Positions 28,328-37,165 of a DNA stretch of 64,000 nt are shown here, one piece after another. The DNA comes from Salipiger aestuarii (GTDB taxonomy: Bacteria > Pseudomonadota > Alphaproteobacteria > Rhodobacterales > Rhodobacteraceae). The position numbers and the translations under genes were made by a program. The stretch covers positions 62,001 to 126,000 of the forward strand of contig NZ_QLMG01000002.1 in assembly GCF_003259905.1 (NCBI RefSeq), read 5' to 3'. The stretch's first letter is position 1, and every line of letters begins with the position of its first letter. The notes beneath the pieces are model-generated. The model worked only from the letters and a program-made list of their open reading frames with translations, searched no databases and was not told where the DNA came from.

Positions 28328-28921
28328 ATGATGTTGATCGAAGAAACCCAGGTGCCCGATGCGGCCCTTCCGGTGGAGGCTTTGAAGCGCCACCTGCGGC
28401 TGGGCAGCGGGTTTGCCGAGGATGATGTTCAGGACGCGGTGCTCGGCTCCTTCCTTCGCGCCGCCATGGCCGCGATTGAGGCGCGAACCGGCAAGGCGTT
28501 GATAGCACGTGGCTTTGTCTGGACGCTGAGCCAGTGGCGTGACCCTCAGGCGGCGGTTTTCCCCATCGCGCCGGTCAGCGCGGTAAGCCAGCTTGCCATC
28601 GTCGACCGCTTCGGGGCGGCGACGGTCAGCGACACTGGCGCCTACCGGCTGGAAGCTGACGGCATGGCGCCAAGGCTGCGCCCGCAGGCGTCCGTGCTGC
28701 CTTGCGTCCCCGAGGGCGGGGCGGCCGAGATCCGCTTTACCGCCGGCTATGGGGCGGCGTTCGAGGACATTCCCGCCGATCTGGCGCAGGCGGTCCTGCT
28801 GCTGGCGGCGCATTACTACGAATACCGGGACGAGACATCGCTAAGCCAGGGGTGCATGCCCTTTGGCGTTACCTCGCTGATCGCGCGTTACCGTCCGATG
28901 CGCATGGGGTTCGGGGCATGA
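28328..28921 (+). CDS. GTA g6: head-tail connector (adaptor) protein
   Basis: 197 residues. It has the helical gp6/HK97 adaptor arrangement: ALKRHLRLGSGFAEDDVQDAVLGSFLRAAMAAIEARTGKAL at the N-terminus, a central beta part, and LAQAVLLLAAHYYEYRDE near the C-terminus. It forms the ring bound to the portal. Two adjacent ATG codons (28328, 28331) could start it. It overlaps g7 by 4 bp. Confidence 0.88.
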   Translation: MMLIEETQVPDAALPVEALKRHLRLGSGFAEDDVQDAVLGSFLRAAMAAIEARTGKALIARGFVWTLSQWRDPQAAVFPIAPVSAVSQLAIVDRFGAATVSDTGAYRLEADGMAPRLRPQASVLPCVPEGGAAEIRFTAGYGAAFEDIPADLAQAVLLLAAHYYEYRDETSLSQGCMPFGVTSLIARYRPMRMGFGA

Positions 28922-29256
28922 GCGTTCCTGTCCTGAACCGGGAACTGGCGCTGCAAGAGCGTCAGGGCGGCCCCGACGGCGCGGGCGGGCGGAGCGAGAC
29001 CTGGGTTACGCTGGGCACGCTGTGGGCCGAGGTCACGCCGCGAAGCGGTCGCCAGACGCAAGGGTTCGCCGGAGCCGTGTCGCTTGGCACCTTTCGCATC
29101 ACGGTGCGCGGCGCGCCCCAGGGGGCTGGCAACCGCCCCGTAGCGGGGCAGAGGTTCGTCATGGGCGCGCGGATTTTCGAGATCCTCGCCGTGACGGAAA
29201 TCGAGCCCGGCGGGATGTATCTGGACTGTGACGCACGCGAGGAGGTGGCGGCATGA
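28918..29256 (+). CDS. GTA g7: head closure (stopper) protein
   Basis: 112 residues, matching the size and beta-rich character of phage head-closure proteins (SPP1 gp16 / HK97 gp7 type): ETWVTLGTLWAEVTPRSGRQT, FRITVRGAPQGA, RFVMGARIFEILAVTEIE. It starts at ATG 28918 inside the g6 stop (ATGA) and is coupled to g8 by another 4-bp overlap. Assignment relies on position and pattern. Confidence 0.85.
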   Translation: MSVPVLNRELALQERQGGPDGAGGRSETWVTLGTLWAEVTPRSGRQTQGFAGAVSLGTFRITVRGAPQGAGNRPVAGQRFVMGARIFEILAVTEIEPGGMYLDCDAREEVAA

Positions 29257-29660
29257 CCTATGCGATTTCCGCAGCACTGCAAAGCGCGGTTTACGACCAG
29301 CTGATCGGCAATGCGGCCCTGACCGCGCTGGTCGGCGACGACATCTACGACGCGCTGCCGCAAGGCCCGCTGCCAAGCCTTTATCTGACGCTGGGGGCCG
29401 AAACCGTGCGCGATGCGTCCGACGGTACCGGCTACGGCGCCTGGCACGACCTGACCGTCGCGGTGGTGACCGATGCGGCGGGCTTTCACATGGCCAAGAC
29501 CGTTGCCGCGGCGGCGTCAGACGCACTTGTCGATGCGGGGCTGGCGCTGAGCCGGGGACGGTTGGTGAGCCTGAATTTCCGTCGCGCCACGGCGCGGCGG
29601 CAAAGCGGCGGACGACGCCGTATCGACATGACCTTCCGCGCGCGCGTCGCGGAAGACTGA
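29253..29660 (+). CDS. GTA g8: tail terminator (DUF3168)
   Basis: 135 residues. DUF3168-like pattern: LQSAVYDQLIGNAALTALVG, DDIYDALPQGPLPSLYLTLGAE, WHDLTVAVVTDAAGF and AAASDALVDAGLAL. Such proteins cap the tail tube at the head-proximal end. ATGA overlap with g7 argues for coupled translation. Confidence 0.87.
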   Translation: MTYAISAALQSAVYDQLIGNAALTALVGDDIYDALPQGPLPSLYLTLGAETVRDASDGTGYGAWHDLTVAVVTDAAGFHMAKTVAAAASDALVDAGLALSRGRLVSLNFRRATARRQSGGRRRIDMTFRARVAED

Positions 29661-29685
29661 CCCTTCAATCCAAGGAGTAAGGCAG

Positions 29686-30102
29686 ATGGGTGCCCAGAAC
29701 GGCAAGGATCTTTTGATCAAGGTGGACGTGACCGGTTCCGGCTCGTTCCAGACCATGGCTGGCCTGCGCGCGACGCGCATCAGCTTCAACGCGGAAAGCG
29801 TCGATGTGACCTCGCTGGAAAGCGATGGCGGCTGGCGCGAACTCTTGGGGGGCGCGGGCGTGCGGTCGGCCAACATCTCGGGGTCGGGTGTGTTCAAGGA
29901 CACGGCCACGGATGAACGCGCGCGGCAGATCTTTTTCGACGGCGTGACGCCTGATTTTCAGGTCATCATCCCCGATTTCGGCACCGTCGAGGGCGCGTTC
30001 CTTGTGACGTCGATCGAATACGCGGGGTCGCACAACGGCGAAGCCACCTACGAGATGTCGCTGGCCTCGGCCGGGGCGCTGAGCTTTACTGCGGCACCGT
30101 GA
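29686..30102 (+). CDS. GTA g9: major tail (tube) protein
   Basis: 138 residues, beginning MGAQNGKDLLIKVD, with GLRATRISFNAESVDVTSLES and GVTPDFQVIIPDFGTVEGAFLVTSIEY typical of small siphovirus/GTA tube proteins (phage major tail protein 2 family). It polymerises into the tail tube. An AAGGAG site precedes ATG. Its stop overlaps the g10 start (TGATG). Confidence 0.9.
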   Translation: MGAQNGKDLLIKVDVTGSGSFQTMAGLRATRISFNAESVDVTSLESDGGWRELLGGAGVRSANISGSGVFKDTATDERARQIFFDGVTPDFQVIIPDFGTVEGAFLVTSIEYAGSHNGEATYEMSLASAGALSFTAAP

Positions 30103-30422
30103 TGGCAAACCCCTGGGCAGGCGAGGTGGCGCTGACCATCGACGGCGAGCGCCACCTCATGCGGCTGACGCTGGGGGCGCTTGCGGAACTCGAAGCGGGT
30201 CTGGGCGAGGATTCGCTGGTCGATCTGGTGACCCGCTTTGAAACGGGGCGGTGCACCACCCGAGACGTGCTGAAGCTGATCGTCGCGGGGCTGCGGGGTG
30301 GCGGCTGGCCGGGCGGTGCAAAGGATCTGCTGAACGCCGAGATCGCCGGCGGCCCGATGGCCGCGGCACGGGCGGCGGCGGAACTGCTTGCACGGGCCTT
30401 TACGCTGCCGGACGAACAGTGA
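30102..30422 (+). CDS. GTA g10: tail assembly protein (GTA-gp10 family)
   Basis: 106 residues from ATG 30102 (a GTG at 30099 is also possible). The sequence MANPWAGEVALTIDGERHLMRLTLGALAELE ... DVLKLIVAGLRGGG matches the small GTA gp10 family located after the tube gene, the usual place of the first tail-assembly chaperone in siphophages. It is joined to g9 and g10.1 by TGATG overlaps. Confidence 0.82.
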   Translation: MANPWAGEVALTIDGERHLMRLTLGALAELEAGLGEDSLVDLVTRFETGRCTTRDVLKLIVAGLRGGGWPGGAKDLLNAEIAGGPMAAARAAAELLARAFTLPDEQ

Positions 30423-30622
30423 TGCAGCGATTTGACTGGGGAACCTTGCTGCGTGCGGGTGTGCGCGGCCTTGGGCTGAAGCCGCATGAATTCTGGCAAC
30501 TCACCCCGGTCGAATTGCGGGTGATGCTGGGCGAGGACAGCGGGGCGGCGCCGATGGCGCGCTCGCGGCTGGACGAGCTGCTGAGCGCCTTTCCCGACGA
30601 CATGAAAGGAGACGGTCGATGA
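30422..30622 (+). CDS. GTA g10.1: small tail assembly chaperone
   Basis: 66 residues: MQRFDWGTLLRAGVRGLGLKPHEFWQLTPVEL ... SRLDELLSAFPD. The LGLxPxEFWxLTPxEL pattern is characteristic of the short phage tail assembly chaperone family found in GTAs. It starts within the g10 stop (TGATG), so re-initiation takes the place of the ribosomal frameshift used by many phages. It overlaps g11 by 4 bp. Confidence 0.83.
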   Translation: MQRFDWGTLLRAGVRGLGLKPHEFWQLTPVELRVMLGEDSGAAPMARSRLDELLSAFPDDMKGDGR

Positions 30623-31281
30623 CCGATTTCGATACGGCTGACGATCTTGATACCCAGCTTGCCGAGCTGGAGACAAGCTTGGGGTCCGCAACGGCCATGG
30701 CGGCGGGTTTCGACGCCGAGATGAAGCGCATCCACGGTACCTTTTCCGAAACGGGGCGCAACGTGGCGTCGTTGGAACGCTCGCTCAGCAAGGGGCTCAG
30801 CCGGGCCTTTGACGGGGTGATCCTGGACGGGATGAAGCTGACGGATGCGTTGCAGACGGTGGCGACGTCGATGATCGACGCGGCCTACAAGGCGGCGGTG
30901 ACCCCTGTGACAAACCAGCTTGGCGGGATCGTCGCGGGGGGGCTGGGCAGTCTGTTCGGTGGCATGTCGCTGTTCGCGGACGGTGCGGCCCTTACCCAAG
31001 GCCGCGTCACGCCGTTTGCAACCGGGGGCGTGGTGAACGGCCCTGTCAGCTTTGCCATGCGCGGCGGCACCGGGCTGCTGGGCGAAGCGGGCCCCGAGGC
31101 CATCATGCCGCTGAGCAGGGGCGCTGACGGCAAGCTGGGTGTACGCACCCAGGGCAGCAGCCAGCCGGTCAGCGTCGTGATGAATATTTCGACGCCGGAT
31201 GCGGCGAGTTTCCAGCGCAGCCAGTCCCAGATCGCGGCCCGCATGAGCCGCGCCCTTGGCTCTGGCGCGCGCAACAGGTGA
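30619..31281 (+). CDS. GTA g11: tail tape measure protein
   Basis: 220 residues, very short for a tape measure but normal for GTAs, whose tails are short. The N-terminal part is helical (LDTQLAELETSLGSATAMAAGFDAEM), the middle has a Gly/Ala-rich hydrophobic stretch (GGIVAGGLGSLFGGMSLFADG), and the PF09718-like TATGG-type box FATGGVVNGPVSFAMRGGTGLLGEAGPEAIMPL is clear. Confidence 0.9.
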   Translation: MTDFDTADDLDTQLAELETSLGSATAMAAGFDAEMKRIHGTFSETGRNVASLERSLSKGLSRAFDGVILDGMKLTDALQTVATSMIDAAYKAAVTPVTNQLGGIVAGGLGSLFGGMSLFADGAALTQGRVTPFATGGVVNGPVSFAMRGGTGLLGEAGPEAIMPLSRGADGKLGVRTQGSSQPVSVVMNISTPDAASFQRSQSQIAARMSRALGSGARNR

Positions 31282-31291
31282 GGGACGGAAC

Positions 31292-31924
31292 ATGAGCTTT
31301 CACGAGGTAAGATTTCCCACGGATCTGAGCTTTGGCGCGCTGGGCGGGCCGGAGCGGCGCACCGATGTGGTGGAACTGACCAGCGGGCACGAGGAACGCA
31401 ACAGCCCCTGGGCGCATTCGCGCCGCCGCTATGATGCGGGGTTGGGCCTGCGCCGTCTGGATGACATCGAAAAGCTGCTTGGCTTTTTCGAGGCGCGCAG
31501 CGGTCAGCTGCATGGCTTTCGCTGGAAGGACTGGGCGGATTTCAAATCCTGCAAACCTTCGACCACGGTGGCGGCGACCGATCAAGCGATCGGCACCGGG
31601 GATGGGACGGCAACCGGCTTTCAACTTGTGAAAGCCTATGTTTCTGGCAGCGCCAGCTATACGCGCCCGATCACCAAACCCGTGGAGGGCACGGTCGTGG
31701 TTGCCGTGGCGGGTGTCGCATTGACGCAGGGCACGGATTTCGGGGTCAATGCCGCGACCGGAGAGGTCACGCTGACAACGCCCCCCGCGAACGGCGCGCA
31801 GATCACCGCAGGGTTCGAATTCGATGTGCCGGTGCGGTTCGATACCGACCACGTCCATGTCAGTATCGCCACGTTCCAGGCCGGTCAGGCGCCGGATGTG
31901 CCGGTTGTCGAGGTGAGGGTCTGA
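31292..31924 (+). CDS. GTA g12: distal tail protein (DUF2460)
   Basis: 210 residues from ATG 31292. The DUF2460/TIGR02217 signature is strong: FHEVRFPTDLSFGALGGPERRTDVVEL, ERNSPWAHSRRRYDAG, FFEARSGQLHGFRWKDWADFKS and the C-terminal VPVRFDTDHVHVSI. It forms the ring joining the tube to the baseplate. The stop overlaps the g13 start by 1 bp. Confidence 0.92.
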   Translation: MSFHEVRFPTDLSFGALGGPERRTDVVELTSGHEERNSPWAHSRRRYDAGLGLRRLDDIEKLLGFFEARSGQLHGFRWKDWADFKSCKPSTTVAATDQAIGTGDGTATGFQLVKAYVSGSASYTRPITKPVEGTVVVAVAGVALTQGTDFGVNAATGEVTLTTPPANGAQITAGFEFDVPVRFDTDHVHVSIATFQAGQAPDVPVVEVRV

Positions 31925-32805
31925 TGGGAAAGCAGGAGCTTCACGACCATCTTGCGACCGGCATCACGACGGTGTCGCGCTGCTGGGCGGTTGCTCGCAC
32001 GGACGGTCTGCGGTATGGGTTCACCGATCATGATGCGGATCTGGTCTTTGACGGGCTGACCTTTCGCGCCGACACCGGCCTGAGCGCCAAGGCGCTCAGC
32101 CAGGCGACGGGCCTGTCGGTCGACAACACCGAAGCAATGGGCGCGCTGCGCGACGATTCCCTGTCAGAAGCCGACATCGAAGCCGGGCGTTTTGACGGGG
32201 CCGAGGTGGTGTCGTGGCTGGTCAACTGGCGGGATGTCAGCCAAAGGCGCATCCTGTTCCGGGGCAGTATCGGCGAAATGCGCCGGGTGAACGGGGCGTT
32301 CCACGCCGAACTGCGTGGACTGACCGAGATGCTCAATCGCCCGACGGGGCGCGTGTACCAGGGGCCGTGTTCCGCGGTTCTGGGGGATCGTGTGTGCCGG
32401 GTGGATCTGTCCGATCCGCTGTATGTCCACGAGGGAACGGTGATTGCGGTCGATGAAAACCGCGCGGTCACCTTGCCCCCACTCGACACGTTTGAGGCCG
32501 GCTGGTTCCAGCGTGGCAGCCTGACGGTGCTGTCAGGCGTGGCGGCGGGGCTGAGTGGAGCGATCAAGCGTGACCGGATCACGTCGGCCGGTCGGGCGTT
32601 CGACTTATGGCAGGGACTGGGCGCCACGCTCGTACCCGGCGACACCGTGCGGATCACGGCGGGATGCGACAAACGCTTTGCCACCTGCCGGGAGAAATAT
32701 GACAACGCGTTGAATTTCCAGGGCTTCCCGGACATCCCCGAGGAAGACTGGATGCTCGTCTATCCGCAGCGCGCGAAATCTCTTGGGGGAGGCAGCCGCA
32801 GATGA
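31924..32805 (+). CDS. GTA g13: tail hub protein (DUF2163)
   Basis: 293 residues. N-terminal DUF2163 (LATGITTVSRCWAVARTDGLRYGFTDHDADLVFDGLTF) and C-terminal phage_BR0599-like part (CDKRFATCREKYDNALNFQGFPDIP). Four cysteines at 149, 158, 248 and 255 are arranged as in hub proteins that bind an iron-sulfur cluster or metal; this is family knowledge applied by pattern. It overlaps g14 by 4 bp. Confidence 0.92.
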   Translation: MGKQELHDHLATGITTVSRCWAVARTDGLRYGFTDHDADLVFDGLTFRADTGLSAKALSQATGLSVDNTEAMGALRDDSLSEADIEAGRFDGAEVVSWLVNWRDVSQRRILFRGSIGEMRRVNGAFHAELRGLTEMLNRPTGRVYQGPCSAVLGDRVCRVDLSDPLYVHEGTVIAVDENRAVTLPPLDTFEAGWFQRGSLTVLSGVAAGLSGAIKRDRITSAGRAFDLWQGLGATLVPGDTVRITAGCDKRFATCREKYDNALNFQGFPDIPEEDWMLVYPQRAKSLGGGSRR

Positions 32806-33242
32806 CACGCATCGACCTTGTGACCGCCGCGCGGGGCTGGATCGGCACGCCCTACGTTCATCAAAGCTCGGTCCGGGGCGCGGGCTGCGATTGCCTTGGT
32901 CTTGTGCGCGGCGTCTGGCGCGAGGCCATTGGGCCGGAACCGGAAGACATCCCGCCGTATACCCGCGACTGGTCCGAACCGCAGGGCGACGAGGCGCTGT
33001 TTCGCGCCGGGTTGCGCCATATGACGCGCAAGGCATTGAACGACGAGGCGCCGGGCGATGTGCTGCTGTTCCGGATGCGGGCCAGTTCGGTCGCGAAACA
33101 CCTTGGGCTTCAGGCCCGCACGGGCGAGGCCGCAAGCTTTGTCCATGCCTACAGCGGGCACGGCGTGATCGAAAGCGCGCTCAGCCTGCCCTGGCGTCGC
33201 CGCATCGTGGCGCGCTTTGCCCTTCCAACGGAGACGAACTGA
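32802..33242 (+). CDS. GTA g14: NlpC/P60 cell-wall peptidase
   Basis: 146 residues. NlpC/P60 cysteine peptidase expected to cut peptides in murein as the particle delivers DNA. The nucleophile is C31 in GCDCLGL; the catalytic His is likely H100 in SVAKHLGL. ARGWIGTPYVHQSSVRGAG is the usual N-terminal helix and loop. The stop and the g15 start share a base (TGATG). Confidence 0.92.
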   Translation: MTRIDLVTAARGWIGTPYVHQSSVRGAGCDCLGLVRGVWREAIGPEPEDIPPYTRDWSEPQGDEALFRAGLRHMTRKALNDEAPGDVLLFRMRASSVAKHLGLQARTGEAASFVHAYSGHGVIESALSLPWRRRIVARFALPTETN

Positions 33243-36200
33243 TGGCGACGATTGTATTTTCGGCCGTGGGCGCGGCGGTCGGCAGCGCGTTCGGCGGGTC
33301 TGTGCTGGGGCTGTCGATGACCGCTGTGGGCCAGTTCATCGGCGCAAGCTTTGGCCGCGCGCTGGATCAGCGGCTCATGGGGCAGGGATCGGAAAGCGTT
33401 GAAACCGGGCGCACTGACCGCTTTTACCTCAGCGGCGCCGGTGAAGGGGCGGCCATCGCGCGCGTCTATGGGCGCGTGCGGCTGGGCGGCCATGTGATCT
33501 GGGCCAGCGAATTCACCGAGAGCACGCACACCGAAAAGGTCGGCGGCGGCGGTGGCAAGGGGGGGCCGTCCACGCCGTCGTCCAAGGTGACCAGCTACAG
33601 CTATTCGCTGAGTCTTGCGCTGGCGCTTTGCGAGGGCGAGATCACCAGTGTCAACCGCGTCTGGGCGGACGGAGCCGAGTTCCCGATCAAGGATCTGAAC
33701 ATGCGCGTCTATCATGGAACGCGCGATCAGTTGCCCGACCCCCATATGGAAGTCATCGAAGGTACCGGCGCGGTTCCGGCCTATCGCGGCACGGCCTATG
33801 TCGTGATCGAGGACGTGGACCTGGCGGTGTTCGGCAACCGCATCCCTCAGTTCAGCTTTGAGGTCACGCGTCCGGCGCAGACCGATACAGCCCGCGGTCT
33901 GGCGGACGTGCCCCATTGCGTGCGCGGGATAGCGATGATCCCCGGCACGGGAGAATATTCGCTTGCCACCCAAGCGGTACCGATGAGCTATGCGCGCGAT
34001 GGCGCCGGAATAGCGAACGTGAATTCGCCGGCCGAAGAACCCGATTTCAATGTCTCGCTCGACCAGCTTGTCGAAGAGGTGCCCGGTTGCGGGGCGGTAT
34101 CGCTTGTGGTCAGCTGGTTCGGCAACGATCTGCGCTGCGGCGACTGCGAGATCCGTCCCAAGGTCGAACAATCCGAATTCGACAGCGATGCCATGCCCTG
34201 GCGGGTATCGGGGCTGGATCGCTCGACCGCGCAGCCCGTGCCAAGAGCCGGCGGCAGGCCGGTTTACGGCGGCACGCCTTGCGACCAGTCGGTCATTCAG
34301 GCGATTCAGCGCATGTCCGGGCAGGGCCTTGACGTGATGTATTACCCGTTCGTTCTGATGGATCAGCTTGCGGACAATGGTCTTCCCGACCCCTGGACGG
34401 GGGCGACCGGTCAACCGGTTCTGCCGTGGCGCGGGCGCATCACGCTTAGCGCCGCGCCGGGGCAGGCCGGCACGCCGGACGGCACCTCTGCCGCGACGGC
34501 CGAGGTCGCGGCCTTTTTCGGGACGGCGGCGGCTGCCGATTTCGCGATGTCGGACGGCGGAGTCAGCTACGCGGGCCCGGATGAATGGTCCTATAGCCGC
34601 TTCGTCCTGCATCAGGCCGCACTTTGCGCCGCGGCGGGCGGGGTCGAATCCTTTTGCATCGGCTCGGAAATGCGTGCGCTGACGCAAATCCGTGACGATA
34701 TGGGGTTTCCGGCTGTGGCGCGGCTGAAGGCGCTGGCCGCCCAGTGCCGCGCGCTGCTTGGTCCCCAGGTCAAGATCAGCTATGCCGCCGACTGGACGGA
34801 ATATTTCGGCTATCATCCTCAGGATGGGTCGGGCGATGTGTACTTTCACCTCGACCCGCTTTGGGCCGATCCGGACATCGACTTCATCGGCATCGACAAT
34901 TACATGCCTGTCGCCGATTGGCGCGACGGCACGGATCATGCGGATGCGGGCTGGGGCGCGATCTACAACGAGGACTATCTGGCGTCCAACATCGAAGGCG
35001 GAGAAGGATTCGACTGGTATTACGCCAGCGACGCGAACCGCGCCGCGCAAATCCGGTCGCCCATTTCCGACGGCGCCCATGGCGAGCCGTGGGTCTATCG
35101 CTACAAGGATATTCGCAACTGGTGGGCCCACGCGCACCATGACCGGATCGGCGGGGTGCGTCAGGCCACATCCACCGGCTGGACACCGCAATCCAAGCCA
35201 GTGCGCTTTACCGAACTGGGTTGTGCAGCCATTGACAAGGGGGCGAACCAGCCAAACAAGTTCCTTGATCCCAAAAGCTCGGAAAGCGATCTGCCGCATT
35301 ATTCCAACGGGCAGCGCGACGAGCTGATGCAGCATCAGTACCTGCGTGCGCTGTACGGGTACTGGGGCGATGCGGCCAACAACCCGGAGTCGTCCACCTA
35401 TGGCGGCCCGATGCTGGATATGGATCACGCCTGTGTCTGGGCCTGGGATGCGCGTCCCTACCCTTGGTTTCCGGGGCTGAACAGCCTCTGGGCGGACGGG
35501 GACAACTACCGGCGCGGACATTGGCTGAACGGGCGGGCCTCGCAGCGCACACTTGCCTCTGTCGTCGCGGAAATTTGCGAAACGGTCGGGCTGTCCGACT
35601 ACGATGTCAGCGCGTTGCACGGATGGGTGCGCGGGTATGTCGTGGACGAGGTCGGAGACGCGCGCCGGGCGATCCAGCCGCTGATGCTGGCGCATGGGTT
35701 CGACGCGGTCGAACGGGACGGAACGCTGCATTTCATCCTGAGGCGCGACCGGCAGGCCACACCGATCGATCCAAGCCGGCTGGCGATATCGGACGAACTG
35801 GAAGGCGATCTGGTGCGGATCCGTGCGTCAGAGGCTGAAATGGCCGGCCGCGTCCGGCTGCGCTTTGTCGAGGCGGACGGCGATCATGCGGTTGTCGGCG
35901 AAGAAACGGTCCTGCCGAATGAGCGCACCCATGCGGTCGCGGATACCGAACTGCCGCTGGTGATGACCCGCGGCGAAGGACGCCAGACCGTGGAACGCTG
36001 GCTGGCGGAATCGCGGGTGGCGCGTGATACGCTGCGCTTTGCCTTGCCGCCGTCGCAAATGCCGATCACCGCCGGGGACATCGTGTCGCTTCCCTCGGCG
36101 TCGGGGACGCTACAGGCCAGGGTCGACAGGGTCGAGATCGGCGCACTTCAGCTGATCGACGCGGTGCACCACGAGCCGGACGTCTACCAGCCGTCCACCT

Positions 36201-37165
36201 TCCCGGATCAATCGCCGACCCTGCGCGGTTTCGTGGCGCCGGTCCGGGTCACGCCGCTGTTCATGGATCTTCCGCTTGTCACCGGCGAAGAGGTGCCGCA
36301 TGCGCCCTATCTGGCGCTGACCTCCGATCCGTGGCCGGGGTCTGTTGCTGTCTACGACTCGGCGACGGACGAGGATTATGTGCTCAACAGCGTGCTGGGC
36401 GGGCGGTCCATCGTGGGGCAAACGGAAACGGCGCTGGCCAGCGCGCCTGCGGGGCGCATCGACCGGGCCGGGGCGCTTCGTGTCCGGCTGTTTTCCGGCG
36501 CGCTGCAATCGGTCAGCGACGACCGTTTTCTGGCGGGTGGCAACCTTCTGGCGATCGGGGACGGCACGGCGGGCAACTGGGAGCTGTTGCAATACCGCGA
36601 CGCGGCGCTTGTCGGGGAAGACACATGGGCGCTGTCGCACCGCTTGCGCGGCCAGCTTGGAACCGACGGGATCATGCCGCAAATCTGGCCCGAGGGATCC
36701 TATGTCGTGGCGTTGAACGGCGTGCCCGAACAGATCGACCTGCCCGCCGCCATGCTGCGCATCCAGCGCCACTATCGCATCGGCCCGGCCAGCCGGGGCT
36801 ATGACGACGCAAGCTATATCCAGCGCGAAGAATCGTTCAGGGGTATCGGTCTGCGCCCCTATACCCCGTGTCATCTGCGGGCGGCGCAATCGGGCGGGGC
36901 GGTGTCGATCAGCTGGGTCCGCCGCACGCGGATCGACGGTGACAGCTGGGATCTTGAAGATGTTCCGCTGGGCGAGGAAAACGAACGCTACCTTGTGCGC
37001 ATCATGCAATCAGGCACCGAGATCCGCCGGGCCACGGTCACCGAGCCGGGCTGGAGCTACGATCCGGCGGAGGATGGGCTGTCGGGGGCCTACAATGTGA
37101 AGGTGGCGCAGATCTCGGCGCGCTTCGGGCGCGGACCGTCGGCCAGCCTGGGGCTGACCGCATGA
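33242..37165 (+). CDS. GTA g15: megatron protein (TIM-barrel-like host-contact tail tip)
   Basis: 1307 residues, close to the R. capsulatus gp15. The N-terminal hydrophobic Gly/Ala stretch (IVFSAVGAAVGSAFGG) leads into a baseplate region, then a glycoside-hydrolase-like TIM barrel (about residues 430-740; landmarks FCIGSEMRAL, VKISYAADWTEYFGYHPQDG, DIDFIGIDNYMPVADWRDG, ACVWAWDARPYPWFPGL). A phage tail-J-like region follows (ADGDNYRRGHWLNGRA onward), ending in a fibronectin-like C-terminal part. It forms the tail tip and contacts the recipient. ATG 33242 is chosen, overlapping the g14 stop. Confidence 0.94.
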   Translation: MATIVFSAVGAAVGSAFGGSVLGLSMTAVGQFIGASFGRALDQRLMGQGSESVETGRTDRFYLSGAGEGAAIARVYGRVRLGGHVIWASEFTESTHTEKVGGGGGKGGPSTPSSKVTSYSYSLSLALALCEGEITSVNRVWADGAEFPIKDLNMRVYHGTRDQLPDPHMEVIEGTGAVPAYRGTAYVVIEDVDLAVFGNRIPQFSFEVTRPAQTDTARGLADVPHCVRGIAMIPGTGEYSLATQAVPMSYARDGAGIANVNSPAEEPDFNVSLDQLVEEVPGCGAVSLVVSWFGNDLRCGDCEIRPKVEQSEFDSDAMPWRVSGLDRSTAQPVPRAGGRPVYGGTPCDQSVIQAIQRMSGQGLDVMYYPFVLMDQLADNGLPDPWTGATGQPVLPWRGRITLSAAPGQAGTPDGTSAATAEVAAFFGTAAAADFAMSDGGVSYAGPDEWSYSRFVLHQAALCAAAGGVESFCIGSEMRALTQIRDDMGFPAVARLKALAAQCRALLGPQVKISYAADWTEYFGYHPQDGSGDVYFHLDPLWADPDIDFIGIDNYMPVADWRDGTDHADAGWGAIYNEDYLASNIEGGEGFDWYYASDANRAAQIRSPISDGAHGEPWVYRYKDIRNWWAHAHHDRIGGVRQATSTGWTPQSKPVRFTELGCAAIDKGANQPNKFLDPKSSESDLPHYSNGQRDELMQHQYLRALYGYWGDAANNPESSTYGGPMLDMDHACVWAWDARPYPWFPGLNSLWADGDNYRRGHWLNGRASQRTLASVVAEICETVGLSDYDVSALHGWVRGYVVDEVGDARRAIQPLMLAHGFDAVERDGTLHFILRRDRQATPIDPSRLAISDELEGDLVRIRASEAEMAGRVRLRFVEADGDHAVVGEETVLPNERTHAVADTELPLVMTRGEGRQTVERWLAESRVARDTLRFALPPSQMPITAGDIVSLPSASGTLQARVDRVEIGALQLIDAVHHEPDVYQPSTFPDQSPTLRGFVAPVRVTPLFMDLPLVTGEEVPHAPYLALTSDPWPGSVAVYDSATDEDYVLNSVLGGRSIVGQTETALASAPAGRIDRAGALRVRLFSGALQSVSDDRFLAGGNLLAIGDGTAGNWELLQYRDAALVGEDTWALSHRLRGQLGTDGIMPQIWPEGSYVVALNGVPEQIDLPAAMLRIQRHYRIGPASRGYDDASYIQREESFRGIGLRPYTPCHLRAAQSGGAVSISWVRRTRIDGDSWDLEDVPLGEENERYLVRIMQSGTEIRRATVTEPGWSYDPAEDGLSGAYNVKVAQISARFGRGPSASLGLTA

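Larger units (their letters stand above)
22584..37165 (+). other. Gene transfer agent (RcGTA-type) structural cluster, g1 to g15
   Basis: Seventeen plus-strand genes occur in the same order as the R. capsulatus GTA cluster: terminase small and large, portal, g3.5, prohead protease, major capsid, g6 to g8 connector/terminator proteins, tail tube, g10, g10.1, tape measure, distal tail, hub, NlpC/P60 peptidase and megatron. All frames are open with no frameshift seen. There is no integrase, repressor, replication or lysis gene and no att-like repeat, so this is a domesticated particle locus and not an inducible prophage. The run is broken only by a minus-strand GNAT gene between g2 and g3. Confidence 0.95.

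Noticed and set aside
33149-35731. An 860-codon minus-strand frame opposite g15
   Set aside because: Composition shadow of the megatron gene; no ribosome site or recognisable motif.
22584-37165. The phage-like cluster considered as an inducible prophage
   Set aside because: No integrase, repressor, replication, lysis genes or flanking direct repeats; gene order is that of a GTA.
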